DNA from: an uncultured Mucilaginibacter sp.
GTDB lineage: Bacteria > Bacteroidota > Bacteroidia > Sphingobacteriales > Sphingobacteriaceae
Assembly (NCBI GenBank): GCA_903863845.1
Contig: CAIPDP010000055.1
Coordinates: 1-39,504 of the forward strand
Length of the DNA stretch: 39,504 bases
Direction of reading: 5' to 3'
Part shown: positions 6,863 through 15,019 of the stretch, in pieces
Numbering within the stretch: position 1 is the stretch's first letter
Layout: each line of letters opens with the position of its first letter
Position numbers and translations under genes: made by a program
Notes under the pieces: model-generated
Told to the model about the DNA's origin: nothing
Seen by the model: only the letters and a program-made list of their open reading frames with translations
The model's database searches: none

Positions 6863-7746
6863 CAGAAAATTGTGGCAAACACATGAATGAGCGAATCATG
6901 AAACGAGTTGATCAAAATTGCGATCATTCCCAGTGCAATGCCTGAGACATTTAACCAGCTTAGCTTCTCTTTAAAGATGAGCAGGCCGACTGAAGTACCT
7001 AAAATTATCACGCCTATATCCATTGACGAAAAAACGTACGATGGCCTGGTAGACAAGGCCTGATGGGCCTTGATAAAAAACAGGATATTGCCAAAATTTG
7101 CAGCGCCAAGCAGCCAACCGATAGGAATATGCGGCCAGGAAAATCGCATACGCTTTGTACTTACCTGGAAGAGCAAGCCCAGTAATGACACCGTAAATGC
7201 AAGCGAAAAGACAATAAAAAGTGAGGAAGGAAGATTATTTGTTTTAGCAACCTGTTTTAATAAAATATCGACTACACCCATTCCGAGGAAGATAAGCACC
7301 AGGAATAACCAGGAAAAGGACGAGCGCCTTCTTACCGAGCGCTTTTGATTGAATGGAATGAGGCATATCAGCGCTATGAAGCCAATAGAAATGCCAACAA
7401 TTTTTACCAGGTCGGATTTTTCGCTAAAAAGAATGAATGATGACAATACGGGTATAAATAGCGAAAGCCGCTGAGCGACATCTGTTCGAACGATACCGCT
7501 GAATTTTACCGATGCTGCAATGATTAAAAAAAGTACTGGAAGTAATATCCCTAAAACAAAATAAATAGGTAATGACGAGTTGGCTAACTGCGAAAAATGA
7601 GGGTGCAGGAATACCCAGGTAAGTATCAATGCTGCCGAATAATTCCAGGTAATAGCCTGGTAAACATCGATCTGGTACCTTCGGGCAAGTTTTAACATGA
7701 CCGAAACTGTAACACTACAACAAATACTCAGGAAAATATAAAACAT
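6862..7746 (-). CDS. EamA/DMT family membrane transporter
   Basis: The 294-residue, very hydrophobic protein has about ten membrane segments in two homologous halves, the layout of drug/metabolite transporters. Recognisable pieces are the short positively charged loop between halves (FNQKRSVRRRSS) and the late signature SSMDIGVIILGTSVGLLIFKEK followed by a final pair of helices. The substrate is unknown. The gene directly abuts ribD (TAAATG junction) and overlaps yigZ by one base, so all three are one transcript. The position invites the idea of flavin or pteridine transport, but this is inference from neighbours only. Confidence 0.88.
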   Translation of the reverse strand: MFYIFLSICCSVTVSVMLKLARRYQIDVYQAITWNYSAALILTWVFLHPHFSQLANSSLPIYFVLGILLPVLFLIIAASVKFSGIVRTDVAQRLSLFIPVLSSFILFSEKSDLVKIVGISIGFIALICLIPFNQKRSVRRRSSFSWLFLVLIFLGMGVVDILLKQVAKTNNLPSSLFIVFSLAFTVSLLGLLFQVSTKRMRFSWPHIPIGWLLGAANFGNILFFIKAHQALSTRPSYVFSSMDIGVIILGTSVGLLIFKEKLSWLNVSGIALGMIAILINSFHDSLIHVFATIF

Positions 7747-8802
7747 TTAATTGTCAGGCTTATTATAAATGATCGCCAGGCGGTCATCAGCAAAGGTAAA
7801 CTCTTCTGGCTCGATTTCATTGAGTACCGGTGCTTTTATTCCACTACCCAAAAGGGCTTTACCCGTAAATATTCTTGCTTCATCCCATAATCCGGCAGCA
7901 ATAAAGGTATTAAGAGTATGCGCCCCGCCTTCGATGATGAGCGATTGAATATCCTGCAGATAAAGCTGAAAAAGTATATAATGCGGCACAAAGCGATCAA
8001 AATCCTCTAAAGCAATGTATTTTATCTTTCCTTCAACATCAGTTTTAAGCTCGTTAAAGATGAAGGTTTCAACACTTTGATCGAACAAATGCAGGGTCTT
8101 ACTAAGCGATAATTTTCGGTCGATCACTATTCTTTTGGGAGATCTGCCCGGCAAAAAACGGGTATCTAATTTGGGGTTGTCTATGGCTGCGGTATTTTTG
8201 CCTACTAAAACCGCATCCTCTTCGCTACGCCACTGATGTACCAAACGACGCGATTCTTCGCCGGTTATCCAAAACTGACTACCATCACCCGGCGCAAAAA
8301 AACCATCAGAGGTTTGGGCCCATTTCAAAATAACATAGGGCCGCTTTTTCTGTACCCGTGTAAAAAAACGGCGGTTGAGCCATTGACACTCTTGCTCCAA
8401 TACACCGCTCATAACCTTTATACCAGCCGCTTGTAACTTGCCGATCCCATTGCCATTGACCTTTTCAAAAGGGTCGGTGCAACCGACTACCAGATTTGGG
8501 ATTTGATGAGCGATGATCAGATCGGCACAGGGCGGTGTTTTACCATAGTGCGAGCAAGGCTCCAGTGAAACATAGATCGTACTGTTTCGAAGTAATTCGG
8601 CCGCATTTTCAAAATGCGCCAAAACCTGGTTAATGGCATTAACTTCGGCATGCGCCTGTCCATATTGGCGGTGGTACCCCTCCCCTATGATCCGTTCATC
8701 ATGTACGATAACCGCACCAACCATGGGGTTAGGACTAACTTTACCAATACCCAAAACCGCCAGATCAAGGCAACGCTGCATGTAAAGTTCGTGACCAGAC
8801 AT
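7747..8802 (-). CDS. ribD: Bifunctional riboflavin deaminase/reductase RibD
   Basis: A two-domain enzyme catalysing the second and third steps of riboflavin synthesis. The N-terminal deaminase domain (about 1-145) has the zinc site His51-Ala-Glu53 in HAEVNAI and Cys83 and Cys92 in EPCSHYGKTPPC. The C-terminal reductase domain (about 147-351) begins with PYVILKWAQTSDGF and includes GGAHTLNTFIAAGLWDEARIF. Length (351) is normal. It is the first gene of the ribD-eamA-yigZ unit. The divergent region upstream to prmC contains 15-base repeats rather than a recognisable FMN riboswitch, so riboswitch control is not supported here. Confidence 0.97.
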   Translation of the reverse strand: MSGHELYMQRCLDLAVLGIGKVSPNPMVGAVIVHDERIIGEGYHRQYGQAHAEVNAINQVLAHFENAAELLRNSTIYVSLEPCSHYGKTPPCADLIIAHQIPNLVVGCTDPFEKVNGNGIGKLQAAGIKVMSGVLEQECQWLNRRFFTRVQKKRPYVILKWAQTSDGFFAPGDGSQFWITGEESRRLVHQWRSEEDAVLVGKNTAAIDNPKLDTRFLPGRSPKRIVIDRKLSLSKTLHLFDQSVETFIFNELKTDVEGKIKYIALEDFDRFVPHYILFQLYLQDIQSLIIEGGAHTLNTFIAAGLWDEARIFTGKALLGSGIKAPVLNEIEPEEFTFADDRLAIIYNKPDN

Positions 8803-8823
8803 GGGGCTAAGATAGTGATTTGT

Positions 8824-8898
8824 GAGTAGTTAATCAGTGATTGGTTTACTGGTGATTGGTTAACTGGCGATTGGTTTATTTGTAATTGACTAATTTGT
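8824..8898. repeat. 15-base tandem repeat array (about 5 units)
   Basis: Five consecutive 15-base units start at 8824, 8839, 8854, 8869 and 8884. The clearest three begin GATTGG and read GATTGGTTTACTGGT, GATTGGTTAACTGGC and GATTGGTTTATTTGT; the outer two are degenerate. The array fills the space between the divergent ribD and prmC genes. Inverted copies of the same unit lie on the prmC side. Confidence 0.75.
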
Positions 8899-8927
8899 GA
8901 TCGTACCAATGATTAATTGACAAGGAG

Positions 8928-8993
8928 TTAAATAGTTAACTAATTAACCAATCACTGGTTAACTAATTAACTGATCAACAAATCAACAAATCC
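8928..8993. repeat. Inverted copies of the 15-base repeat
   Basis: Read on the minus strand this stretch shows the same family of units, for example GATTGGTTAATTAGT and GATTTGTTGATCAGT. It faces the array at 8824-8898, so the two together could fold into an imperfect stem of more than 50 bases around a short spacer. It lies immediately upstream of prmC. Confidence 0.65.
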
Positions 8994-8994
8994 C

Positions 8995-9002
8995 TACCTT
9001 TA
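8995..9002 (+). promoter_or_regulatory. Putative -7 box TACCTTTA abutting the prmC start
   Basis: TACCTTTA is one base off TAnnTTTG and ends four bases before the prmC ATG at 9007. If used, transcription would start at or next to the ATG, giving a leaderless message. No -33 TTG is visible. Confidence 0.35.
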
Positions 9003-9006
9003 CCCC

Positions 9007-9873
9007 ATGCCTTCCATCATAGAAGTAATCTTATTATTTAAAAGCCAATTAGCATTACTATACGAGTCCAGAGAAGCTGAATCGATAGCTATGCTGACGT
9101 TGAATGAATTAACGGGATTTTCAAATTCGAAGATCAAGGCTTTTCCTGAAATGGAATTAACGGAAGAACAATCGGATGCTATGTCCCTTATTTTGAATGA
9201 CCTGAAAACGGGTAAACCCTTACAATACATTTTAGGCCATACTGAGTTTTTCGGACTACCATTTAAAGTAAATCCCTCCGTATTGATCCCGCGACCGGAG
9301 ACCGAAGAATTGGTCGAATGGGCAATTTCAACGTTTAATAAAGCGAATCACGGATCAGCTACCTTATTGGATATCGGCACTGGTTCGGGCTGTATAGCCA
9401 TTAGTTTGAAAAAGAACCTGCCATTTTTGGATGTGACAGCAATCGATATTTCGCCAGAAGCCATTCAAACAGCAAAAGCTAATGCTGAACTAAACAACAC
9501 AACTATCAATTTTTCGGCAGCTGATATGCTGAACCCGGATCTTTTGCTCGAACCATCAAAATTCGATATCATTATTTCAAATCCGCCTTATGTAACGCAA
9601 CAGGACAAATTACAAATGCATCAAAATGTAACCAATTTTGAGCCGCATACGGCCTTGTTTGTCCCCGAAGATGACCCACTCCTGTTTTACCGTGTAATAG
9701 CCGAATTCGCATTAAAACATCTTAAACCTGCAGGCCTATTATTTTTCGAGATCAACGAGGCCTACGGTGAACAAATTTGCGACCTATTGCAAAACCAGCG
9801 TTTCGACAACATAGAACTCAGAAAAGATCTCAGCGGACGCGACCGCATGATCAAAGCCAGCTTCAAGCCATAA
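9007..9873 (+). CDS. prmC: Peptide chain release factor N5-glutamine methyltransferase
   Basis: PrmC methylates the GGQ glutamine of release factors RF1 and RF2 with S-adenosylmethionine. The 288-residue protein has an N-terminal helical domain (about 1-75), a hinge with GHTEFFGLPFKVNPSVLIPR, and a class I methyltransferase fold. SAM motif I is LLDIGTGSGCIA at 120-131, and the catalytic NPPY is at 192-195 in ISNPPYVTQQD. Length and motif order are typical. It is divergent from ribD across the 15-base repeat region and convergent with xerD across a 7-base repeat. Confidence 0.97.
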   Translation: MPSIIEVILLFKSQLALLYESREAESIAMLTLNELTGFSNSKIKAFPEMELTEEQSDAMSLILNDLKTGKPLQYILGHTEFFGLPFKVNPSVLIPRPETEELVEWAISTFNKANHGSATLLDIGTGSGCIAISLKKNLPFLDVTAIDISPEAIQTAKANAELNNTTINFSAADMLNPDLLLEPSKFDIIISNPPYVTQQDKLQMHQNVTNFEPHTALFVPEDDPLLFYRVIAEFALKHLKPAGLLFFEINEAYGEQICDLLQNQRFDNIELRKDLSGRDRMIKASFKP

Positions 9874-9897
9874 CTACACCACAAAAAAAATCCTCCC

Positions 9898-9939
9898 AAT
9901 ACCCAATACCTGTTACCGAATACCTGATACACAATACCT
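9898..9939. repeat. 7-base tandem repeat, consensus AATACCT
   Basis: Six consecutive heptamers occupy 9898-9939: AATACCC, AATACCT, GTTACCG, AATACCT, GATACAC, AATACCT. Four begin AATACC. The array fills the gap between the convergent ends of prmC and xerD, where a terminator would be expected and no hairpin is obvious. Confidence 0.75.
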
Positions 9940-9945
9940 CTCCCC

Positions 9946-10839
9946 CTAATTCCTCGGATGAAATGAGGTGATCACCTCCTTCAAATACTCCCGGTCTAAA
10001 TGGGTGTAGATTTCAGTTGTTGTTATACTTTCGTGGCCCAGCATCTCTTGTACGGCACGCAGATCGGCGCCGCCTTCAACCAGGTGAGTGGCAAAAGAAT
10101 GCCGAAGTGTATGCGGACTGATCACTTTTTTTATTCCTGCCAAATCGGCCAATTGTTTGATCAGCATAAAAATATAGACACGGGTCAGCCTTGAACCCCG
10201 GCGATTCAGGAAAACCAGGTCCTCTTCCCCTTTTTTTACCGAAATATGCACACGCACTTGCCCGATCCATATTTTTAGCGCATTGATCGCTTCAGCGCCG
10301 ATCGGAACCAGTCGTTCTTTGGTGCCCTTACCCAATACTTTAATAAATTCGATATCGAGGTAAAGGTTAGATAATTTTAATTCAGTCAGCTCTGATACAC
10401 GAAGACCGCAACTGTAAAGTACTTCGATGATCGCTTTGTTGCGCGGGCCCTCCGGTTTTGACAAATCTATCGCAGCCAGTAGTTTTTCAATATCATTATA
10501 ACTCAGCGTTACCGGAAGTTTGCGCTGCTTTTTGGGCGACTCCAATAATTCAGCAGGATCATTTTTAATAACATCTTCAAGTAGCAGGTATTTGTAAAAG
10601 GATTTGACCCCTGATAGCACCCTTGCCTGCGACGAAGACATCATTCCCAACTCACTGACCCAGGTAATGAACTGCCTGAGGTTGCTAAGCGTAACCAGAT
10701 CGGGCTTTAAGCCGGCTATAGCGGCATATTGCTCCAGTTTTTCAATATCACGAACATAGGCTGCGATCGAATTGGACGAAAGACCTTTCTCCAATTTCAG
10801 GTGGGCCTGAAAGCCCTTTATAGCCGATCTCCATTCCAT
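9946..10839 (-). CDS. xerD: Tyrosine recombinase XerC/XerD
   Basis: The 297-residue protein is a tyrosine recombinase of the chromosome-dimer-resolution type. An N-terminal SAM-like DNA-binding domain (about 1-95) precedes the catalytic domain. All six active-site residues are visible: Arg147 in CGLRVSEL, Lys171 in GKGTKERLVPIG, His243 and Arg246 in SPHTLRHSFA, His269 in LGHESI and the nucleophile Tyr278 in TEIYTHLD. Length matches XerD; the XerC/XerD distinction is not secure from sequence alone. The gene is divergent from aroQ, stands alone, and has no flanking mobile genes, supporting a housekeeping role rather than an integrase. Confidence 0.93.
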   Translation of the reverse strand: MEWRSAIKGFQAHLKLEKGLSSNSIAAYVRDIEKLEQYAAIAGLKPDLVTLSNLRQFITWVSELGMMSSSQARVLSGVKSFYKYLLLEDVIKNDPAELLESPKKQRKLPVTLSYNDIEKLLAAIDLSKPEGPRNKAIIEVLYSCGLRVSELTELKLSNLYLDIEFIKVLGKGTKERLVPIGAEAINALKIWIGQVRVHISVKKGEEDLVFLNRRGSRLTRVYIFMLIKQLADLAGIKKVISPHTLRHSFATHLVEGGADLRAVQEMLGHESITTTEIYTHLDREYLKEVITSFHPRN

Positions 10840-10850
10840 TTTGCGATGCC

Positions 10851-10927
10851 CGAATTACACGATTTTTTGCCAAATGTGCTAATCTGCAACAGGTATTTGT
10901 GTAATTAGATATTATTCGTGTAATTCG
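10851..10927. repeat. 12-base inverted repeat between xerD and aroQ
   Basis: CGAATTACACGA at 10851-10862 and its exact reverse complement TCGTGTAATTCG at 10916-10927 are 53 bases apart. A partial third copy, TGTGTAATTAG, lies at 10898-10908. The pair occupies the divergent promoter region of xerD and aroQ. Such GTGTAATTCGTGT phrases may be a dispersed intergenic repeat in this genome. Confidence 0.6.
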
Positions 10928-10931
10928 TGTC

Positions 10932-10939
10932 TATTTTTA
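10932..10939 (+). promoter_or_regulatory. Putative -7 box TATTTTTA abutting the aroQ start
   Basis: TATTTTTA fits TAnnTTTG except for the last base and ends four bases before the ATG at 10944, the same geometry as at prmC. A leaderless or very short-leader message would result. Confidence 0.3.
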
Positions 10940-10943
10940 GCTA

Positions 10944-11363
10944 ATGAATATACAAATCATCAACGGCCCGAACCTCAATTTACTCGGAGTACGCGAAAAA
11001 TCGATTTACGGCGACACTGGTTTCGAGTCGTATTTGAGTCAACTTCGCGCCCGGTATGCAAACATCAATATAAATTATTACCAAAGTAATGTAGAAGGCG
11101 AAATTATTAACAAGCTGCATGAAGTAGGCTTTGCTTTTAATGGTATTGTGATCAACGCCGGTGCTTATACTCACACTTCTGTAGCCATAGCAGATGCGAT
11201 AGCAGCTATCACCGCCCCGGTTATCGAGGTGCATATATCTAATGTTTATAAACGGGAAGAATTTCGTCATAAATCGCTGCTGGCTGCAAGTTGCAAAGGT
11301 GTGATCGCAGGTTTCGGTCTCGATTCATACCGTTTGGCAATTGAAAATTTAATAAATTCTTAA
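10944..11363 (+). CDS. aroQ: Type II 3-dehydroquinate dehydratase
   Basis: This enzyme dehydrates 3-dehydroquinate to 3-dehydroshikimate, the third step of the shikimate pathway. The 139-residue protein shows the full type II signature: IINGPNLNLLGVREKSIYG with the catalytic tyrosine, QSNVEGEII, INAGAYTHTSVAIADAI, and EVHISNVYKREEFRHKS containing the catalytic histidine. Length is typical of the dodecameric enzyme. No other shikimate genes are adjacent. The mechanosensitive channel gene follows after 57 bases with its own promoter-like box. Confidence 0.97.
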   Translation: MNIQIINGPNLNLLGVREKSIYGDTGFESYLSQLRARYANININYYQSNVEGEIINKLHEVGFAFNGIVINAGAYTHTSVAIADAIAAITAPVIEVHISNVYKREEFRHKSLLAASCKGVIAGFGLDSYRLAIENLINS

Positions 11364-11409
11364 AAAGAATTATTAAATTGCTGTACTGAAAATCACTTAA
11401 ACGCTCCAT

Positions 11410-11417
11410 TAATTTTG
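11410..11417 (+). promoter_or_regulatory. Putative -7 box TAATTTTG abutting the channel gene start
   Basis: TAATTTTG is a full match to TAnnTTTG and ends three bases before the ATG at 11421. It also contains an in-frame TTG (11415-11417) that could be mistaken for a start codon. No convincing -33 box is present. Confidence 0.4.
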
Positions 11418-11420
11418 GCT

Positions 11421-13904
11421 ATGTTTAGAATACTTAAGGTTGTTCCAATAAGCCTTTGTCTTATTTTTTCCCTGGCATTTTCCGATTGTTTTGCACAGGG
11501 ACTGTTACCAGTACCAGCCGATAACACTTCCAGTGCTGGTTCCAGTAGCGCGCCCGCAGCACAGATTCCATTGGTATTAAAGAAAAAAAAGCAAAAAAAT
11601 TCAAAGGAGACTGCGCGCAAATCAATGCACACGCGCGATTCTGTATTCCTGGCCCTAAGCCGCAGCGATACCTCGGGTGCAACGCTATTGCAGCACCTTC
11701 AACAATACACCACTACCTTTAATCAAATAAATAACACGCTTGGCGAAGGTTTGGATACAACTGACGAAAGCCAGCAATTACCAACTGTAATTAAGCGAAT
11801 AGGCAGGATAAAAATATTGGCCAATACACGAAAATCCAGCACGCTCAGGTATCTTTTTGTATTGCGCGACAACCTGGATCATTTACAAGATTTAATGAAT
11901 GGCTGGCAAACCAACCTCGATTCGGTTAATGCAAAGCTAATCTCCAATCAGAAAGAAGTGCTTCGGTTCCAGAGTGATTCGTTGTTAAAGAATTTACCTG
12001 GCGACAGTACGATAAGAGCTGCTTTTCTGGAAAAAAAGATTGAAGTATTAAAGTTGTGGAAAAAAACCGACTCTGCTAATCGCAAAAATCTATTTAGGGT
12101 ATACCTGATACAAAGCAAAATATCGACAGCCTTTACGGCCATGATCGACGAAACCGATCAGATAGATAGCAAGATCAAGCGATTTGCGATCAGAGCATTA
12201 GGTGGGGAATTTGATTATATCTGGAAAAGAAACGACCAGTTTTCGCACCTTGATTCTGCTATGAACGGTACGATGGCTTTGAACCAGGTACAGGTTAACT
12301 ATTTTTTTAAGAACGAAACTATAGTAAATATTATTTCCATTGCCTTTATTTTGCTTGTCATTGGCTGGATATTGTATAATAAATACAATACCCTAAGGCA
12401 CATTGATCAAAAGCAAATTGTTATTGAGCACACCCATTTTGTATATAAAAAGCCGCTCGTATCAGCATTGTTATTGAGTATCACTATCATACCCTATTTT
12501 TACGATCATCCACCTGTTTTTTTCCTGGAATGTCTCTTCCTGGTAAATATTATATTGGTATTGATCATGGTTCGTGACCATTTTCCAATTTCATTATTTC
12601 GCTTCCTTTTTGCATTATTTTGGATTACAGTCGCCTATAGTCTAAGTAACTTGCTGATCCAGATCACCAATGCCGACCGCTATTTGGTATTCGTACTAAG
12701 TATATTGAGTATCATTTTTGGTGTATTATTTTATCTGCAAACTAAAAAAGAACCACAGGAGCATCTCAAATACACACGATTAACCCTTTGGATATTTATT
12801 ATTCTCCAGGCGATATCGCTGGTGCTAAATATTACCGGAAGATTTAGCCTGGCAAAAATTATTGGCACAACAGCCGTGTTTAATTTGTGGATGACGATGG
12901 CCTTATATTTTATCATTCGCATCATCATCCAGGTGCTTTATCTGCAATTACACACTAATCGCGCTGCTCATAGTATCATAGCACTAGTAGACTATAATTC
13001 GATACAGAAAAAATTCAGAAGCTTGCTGGCACTTTTTGCTTCCCTTTTATGGGTCGTGTTTTTACTGGAGAATCTAAATATTGACGATTGGGTACACGAT
13101 TATCTGGTAGACTTCCTGGGGCAGCGACGTCTTGTGGGTGATTCTTCGTTTACTTATGGCGGATTTGTTAGCTTTTTCCTGGTTATTTGGGTTTCCTCGA
13201 TGTTGTCAAAGGTTATCAGCTATTTCTATGATATCTCGGCGCAGCATAATACAGATCTTTCGGCGCTGAAAAAGAAAAACCGTGTCTCAACATTATTGAT
13301 TCGAATTGGTGTATTTACTGTCGGTTTCCTGCTTGCAGTTGCAGCTTCAGGTTTTCCGCTCGATAAACTGACAATTATTTTCAGCGCATTTGGTGTAGGT
13401 ATTGGCTTTGGTTTGCAAAACGTAACCAATAACCTGGTTTCAGGTATGATATTGGCGTTTGAAAAACCGATTCAGATCGGGGATATTATCGAAGTTAACA
13501 ATCGGATGGGTACGGTTAAAGAGATTGGGATACGCTCGAGCAAGCTGGCTACATCAGAAGGTTCGGAAGTGATCATACCCAACGGCGACCTGATATCGCA
13601 AAATGTGGTCAACTGGACGCTTAGCAATACCAACAGGCAGGTTGAGCTATCGATCAGCGTTGCAAGTGGCACCGAAATTGCCAAAGTAACCCAAACACTC
13701 AAAGATCTGCTTACTAACCGGAGTGATATCATGAATCATCCCGCACCGCAGATATTTTTGAATGGCCTGACGGATAAATCAATCGATTTCAAAGTGCAGT
13801 TTTGGGCCGCGGATATATCCGATTATCTCGAATTGAGAAGCCGTGTTCTGGTCAACATTTCAGAAATATTTGCAAAAGAGGGGATTCAGCTCCCTAAAAG
13901 CTAA
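11421..13904 (+). CDS. Large MscS-family mechanosensitive channel
   Basis: The protein of about 827 residues is a large member of the MscS superfamily, comparable in plan to MscK/YbdG-type channels that release solutes under osmotic shock. It has a signal peptide (IPLCLIFSLAFSDCFAQ region), a periplasmic, mostly helical domain of about 250 residues, then roughly ten membrane helices starting near residue 300. The conserved pore helix and beta domain lie near the C-terminus, including FGVGIGFGLQNVTNNLVSG, FEKPIQIGDIIEV, GSEVIIPNGDLISQ and VNWTLSN. The ATG at 11421 is preferred over the TTG at 11415 because that TTG is part of a promoter box. Its stop codon overlaps that of the convergent glycosyltransferase. 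Confidence 0.92.
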   Translation: MFRILKVVPISLCLIFSLAFSDCFAQGLLPVPADNTSSAGSSSAPAAQIPLVLKKKKQKNSKETARKSMHTRDSVFLALSRSDTSGATLLQHLQQYTTTFNQINNTLGEGLDTTDESQQLPTVIKRIGRIKILANTRKSSTLRYLFVLRDNLDHLQDLMNGWQTNLDSVNAKLISNQKEVLRFQSDSLLKNLPGDSTIRAAFLEKKIEVLKLWKKTDSANRKNLFRVYLIQSKISTAFTAMIDETDQIDSKIKRFAIRALGGEFDYIWKRNDQFSHLDSAMNGTMALNQVQVNYFFKNETIVNIISIAFILLVIGWILYNKYNTLRHIDQKQIVIEHTHFVYKKPLVSALLLSITIIPYFYDHPPVFFLECLFLVNIILVLIMVRDHFPISLFRFLFALFWITVAYSLSNLLIQITNADRYLVFVLSILSIIFGVLFYLQTKKEPQEHLKYTRLTLWIFIILQAISLVLNITGRFSLAKIIGTTAVFNLWMTMALYFIIRIIIQVLYLQLHTNRAAHSIIALVDYNSIQKKFRSLLALFASLLWVVFLLENLNIDDWVHDYLVDFLGQRRLVGDSSFTYGGFVSFFLVIWVSSMLSKVISYFYDISAQHNTDLSALKKKNRVSTLLIRIGVFTVGFLLAVAASGFPLDKLTIIFSAFGVGIGFGLQNVTNNLVSGMILAFEKPIQIGDIIEVNNRMGTVKEIGIRSSKLATSEGSEVIIPNGDLISQNVVNWTLSNTNRQVELSISVASGTEIAKVTQTLKDLLTNRSDIMNHPAPQIFLNGLTDKSIDFKVQFWAADISDYLELRSRVLVNISEIFAKEGIQLPKS

Positions 13905-14938
13905 TAGAAATCTTTAGTTGAAAGTGCATCAAAAGTGCGCTTCTTTCTGATAAAGAAATCGAGTACCACACTGCGGCGGTACATGCCCTTCAGCGCATGT
14001 AAATTACTGCGTTTGTACCTCACTTTAGGTCCGCCGCCTTTGAACAACTGCAGCAAAAAATTCTGGTGTGCCCGGCTAATGGCCCAGGCATCGCGGCGTT
14101 TGCCTTCATTTAAAAACCTTAAGATCGCCAGCAAGTCCATCCAGAAACGAATAAAAATTACCATAAAGGCCCGCCAAATGGAAAGGTTGTTTTTTAGCAG
14201 CAACAGGTTATTCCTGAAATTGAGGTAGGTTTTAAACGGGTTTTCGGTATTCAGGGTCCCCCCGCCTACATGATAAACTTCGGATTGGGCACAATACATC
14301 ACTTTATAGCCCATGTTCTTCAACCGCCAGCAAAGGTCAATTTCTTCCATATGGGCAAAAAAACGATCGTCAAAGCCGCCTGCTTCCCGCCAATAACTGG
14401 CTCTTACAAACATTGCTGCACCAGAAGCCCAAAACACCTCGCCCGACAGGTCATATTGCGCCCGATCCCCTTCTATTTCATAGAACATACGGCCTCGGCA
14501 AAACGGATAGCCGTAAACGTCGATAAAGCCGCCGGCTGCTCCAGCATGCTCAAAATGATCCTTGGCGACAAATGCTTTTATTTTAGGAGCTGAAGCGGCG
14601 ATCAAATCATCGCTTTCCATTTGCGCTATAACGGGCTCTATCCAACCTGACGGCACTTCAACATCCGAGTTTAATAATACAAAGTAATCAGCTTCTACCC
14701 GCTCAAGAACCCGATTATAGCCCCCGGTAAAACCGTAGTTCTTATCGTTTTGAATGATAGTAATGGCTGGGAAATTAGCTTTCAAAAAATCGACCGAGCC
14801 GTCAGTTGAACCATTGTCGCCAACGACAATATCGAGGTTTGGCCAGGTTGATGCCAGTACCGAAGGTAAAAACTGTTGCAAATGCCTGATACCATTCCAG
14901 TTTAGGATAACAACAGCAACTTTAGGCATTTTTTCCAT
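13901..14938 (-). CDS. Family 2 glycosyltransferase
   Basis: The 345-residue protein has a GT-A fold GT2 domain in its first 220 residues. VAVVILNWNGIRHL opens the nucleotide-binding domain, GDNGSTDGSVDFL follows, and LLNSDVEVP carries the metal-binding DxD-like motif. HMEEIDLCWRLKNMGYKVMY is the ED/QxxRW-like acceptor-site region (here EEIDLCWR). The C-terminal third has one hydrophobic stretch (AFMVIFIRFWMDLLAIL) that could associate with the membrane. GT2 enzymes of this type (COG1216) often add rhamnose or related sugars to surface polysaccharide; the donor here is unknown. It lies 81 bases after the acyltransferase in the same direction. The stop codon overlaps the channel gene stop by three bases. 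Confidence 0.93.
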   Translation of the reverse strand: MEKMPKVAVVILNWNGIRHLQQFLPSVLASTWPNLDIVVGDNGSTDGSVDFLKANFPAITIIQNDKNYGFTGGYNRVLERVEADYFVLLNSDVEVPSGWIEPVIAQMESDDLIAASAPKIKAFVAKDHFEHAGAAGGFIDVYGYPFCRGRMFYEIEGDRAQYDLSGEVFWASGAAMFVRASYWREAGGFDDRFFAHMEEIDLCWRLKNMGYKVMYCAQSEVYHVGGGTLNTENPFKTYLNFRNNLLLLKNNLSIWRAFMVIFIRFWMDLLAILRFLNEGKRRDAWAISRAHQNFLLQLFKGGGPKVRYKRSNLHALKGMYRRSVVLDFFIRKKRTFDALSTKDFY

Positions 14939-15019
14939 TGAATATTAAGCATCCGGCCTTAAGCGGAATAAGGCTGCAATTATATGTTTTTAATTGCAAT
15001 ACCCGAAGAGTGAAAAAGG

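Noticed and set aside
8685..8909. Leftward open frame with a repeated NQSPV pentapeptide
   Set aside because: It is the translation of the 15-base repeat running into ribD in another frame; the start codon lies inside ribD and no homology or promoter supports it.
8803..9006. FMN riboswitch upstream of ribD
   Set aside because: The divergent region is filled by 15-base AT-rich repeats; none of the conserved GC-rich helices of the RFN element is visible.
9946..10839. Mobile-element integrase
   Set aside because: The recombinase has XerC/D length and composition and no flanking mobile genes, att repeats or composition change.
11415..11420. TTG start of the MscS-type channel
   Set aside because: The TTG is the end of a TAATTTTG promoter box.
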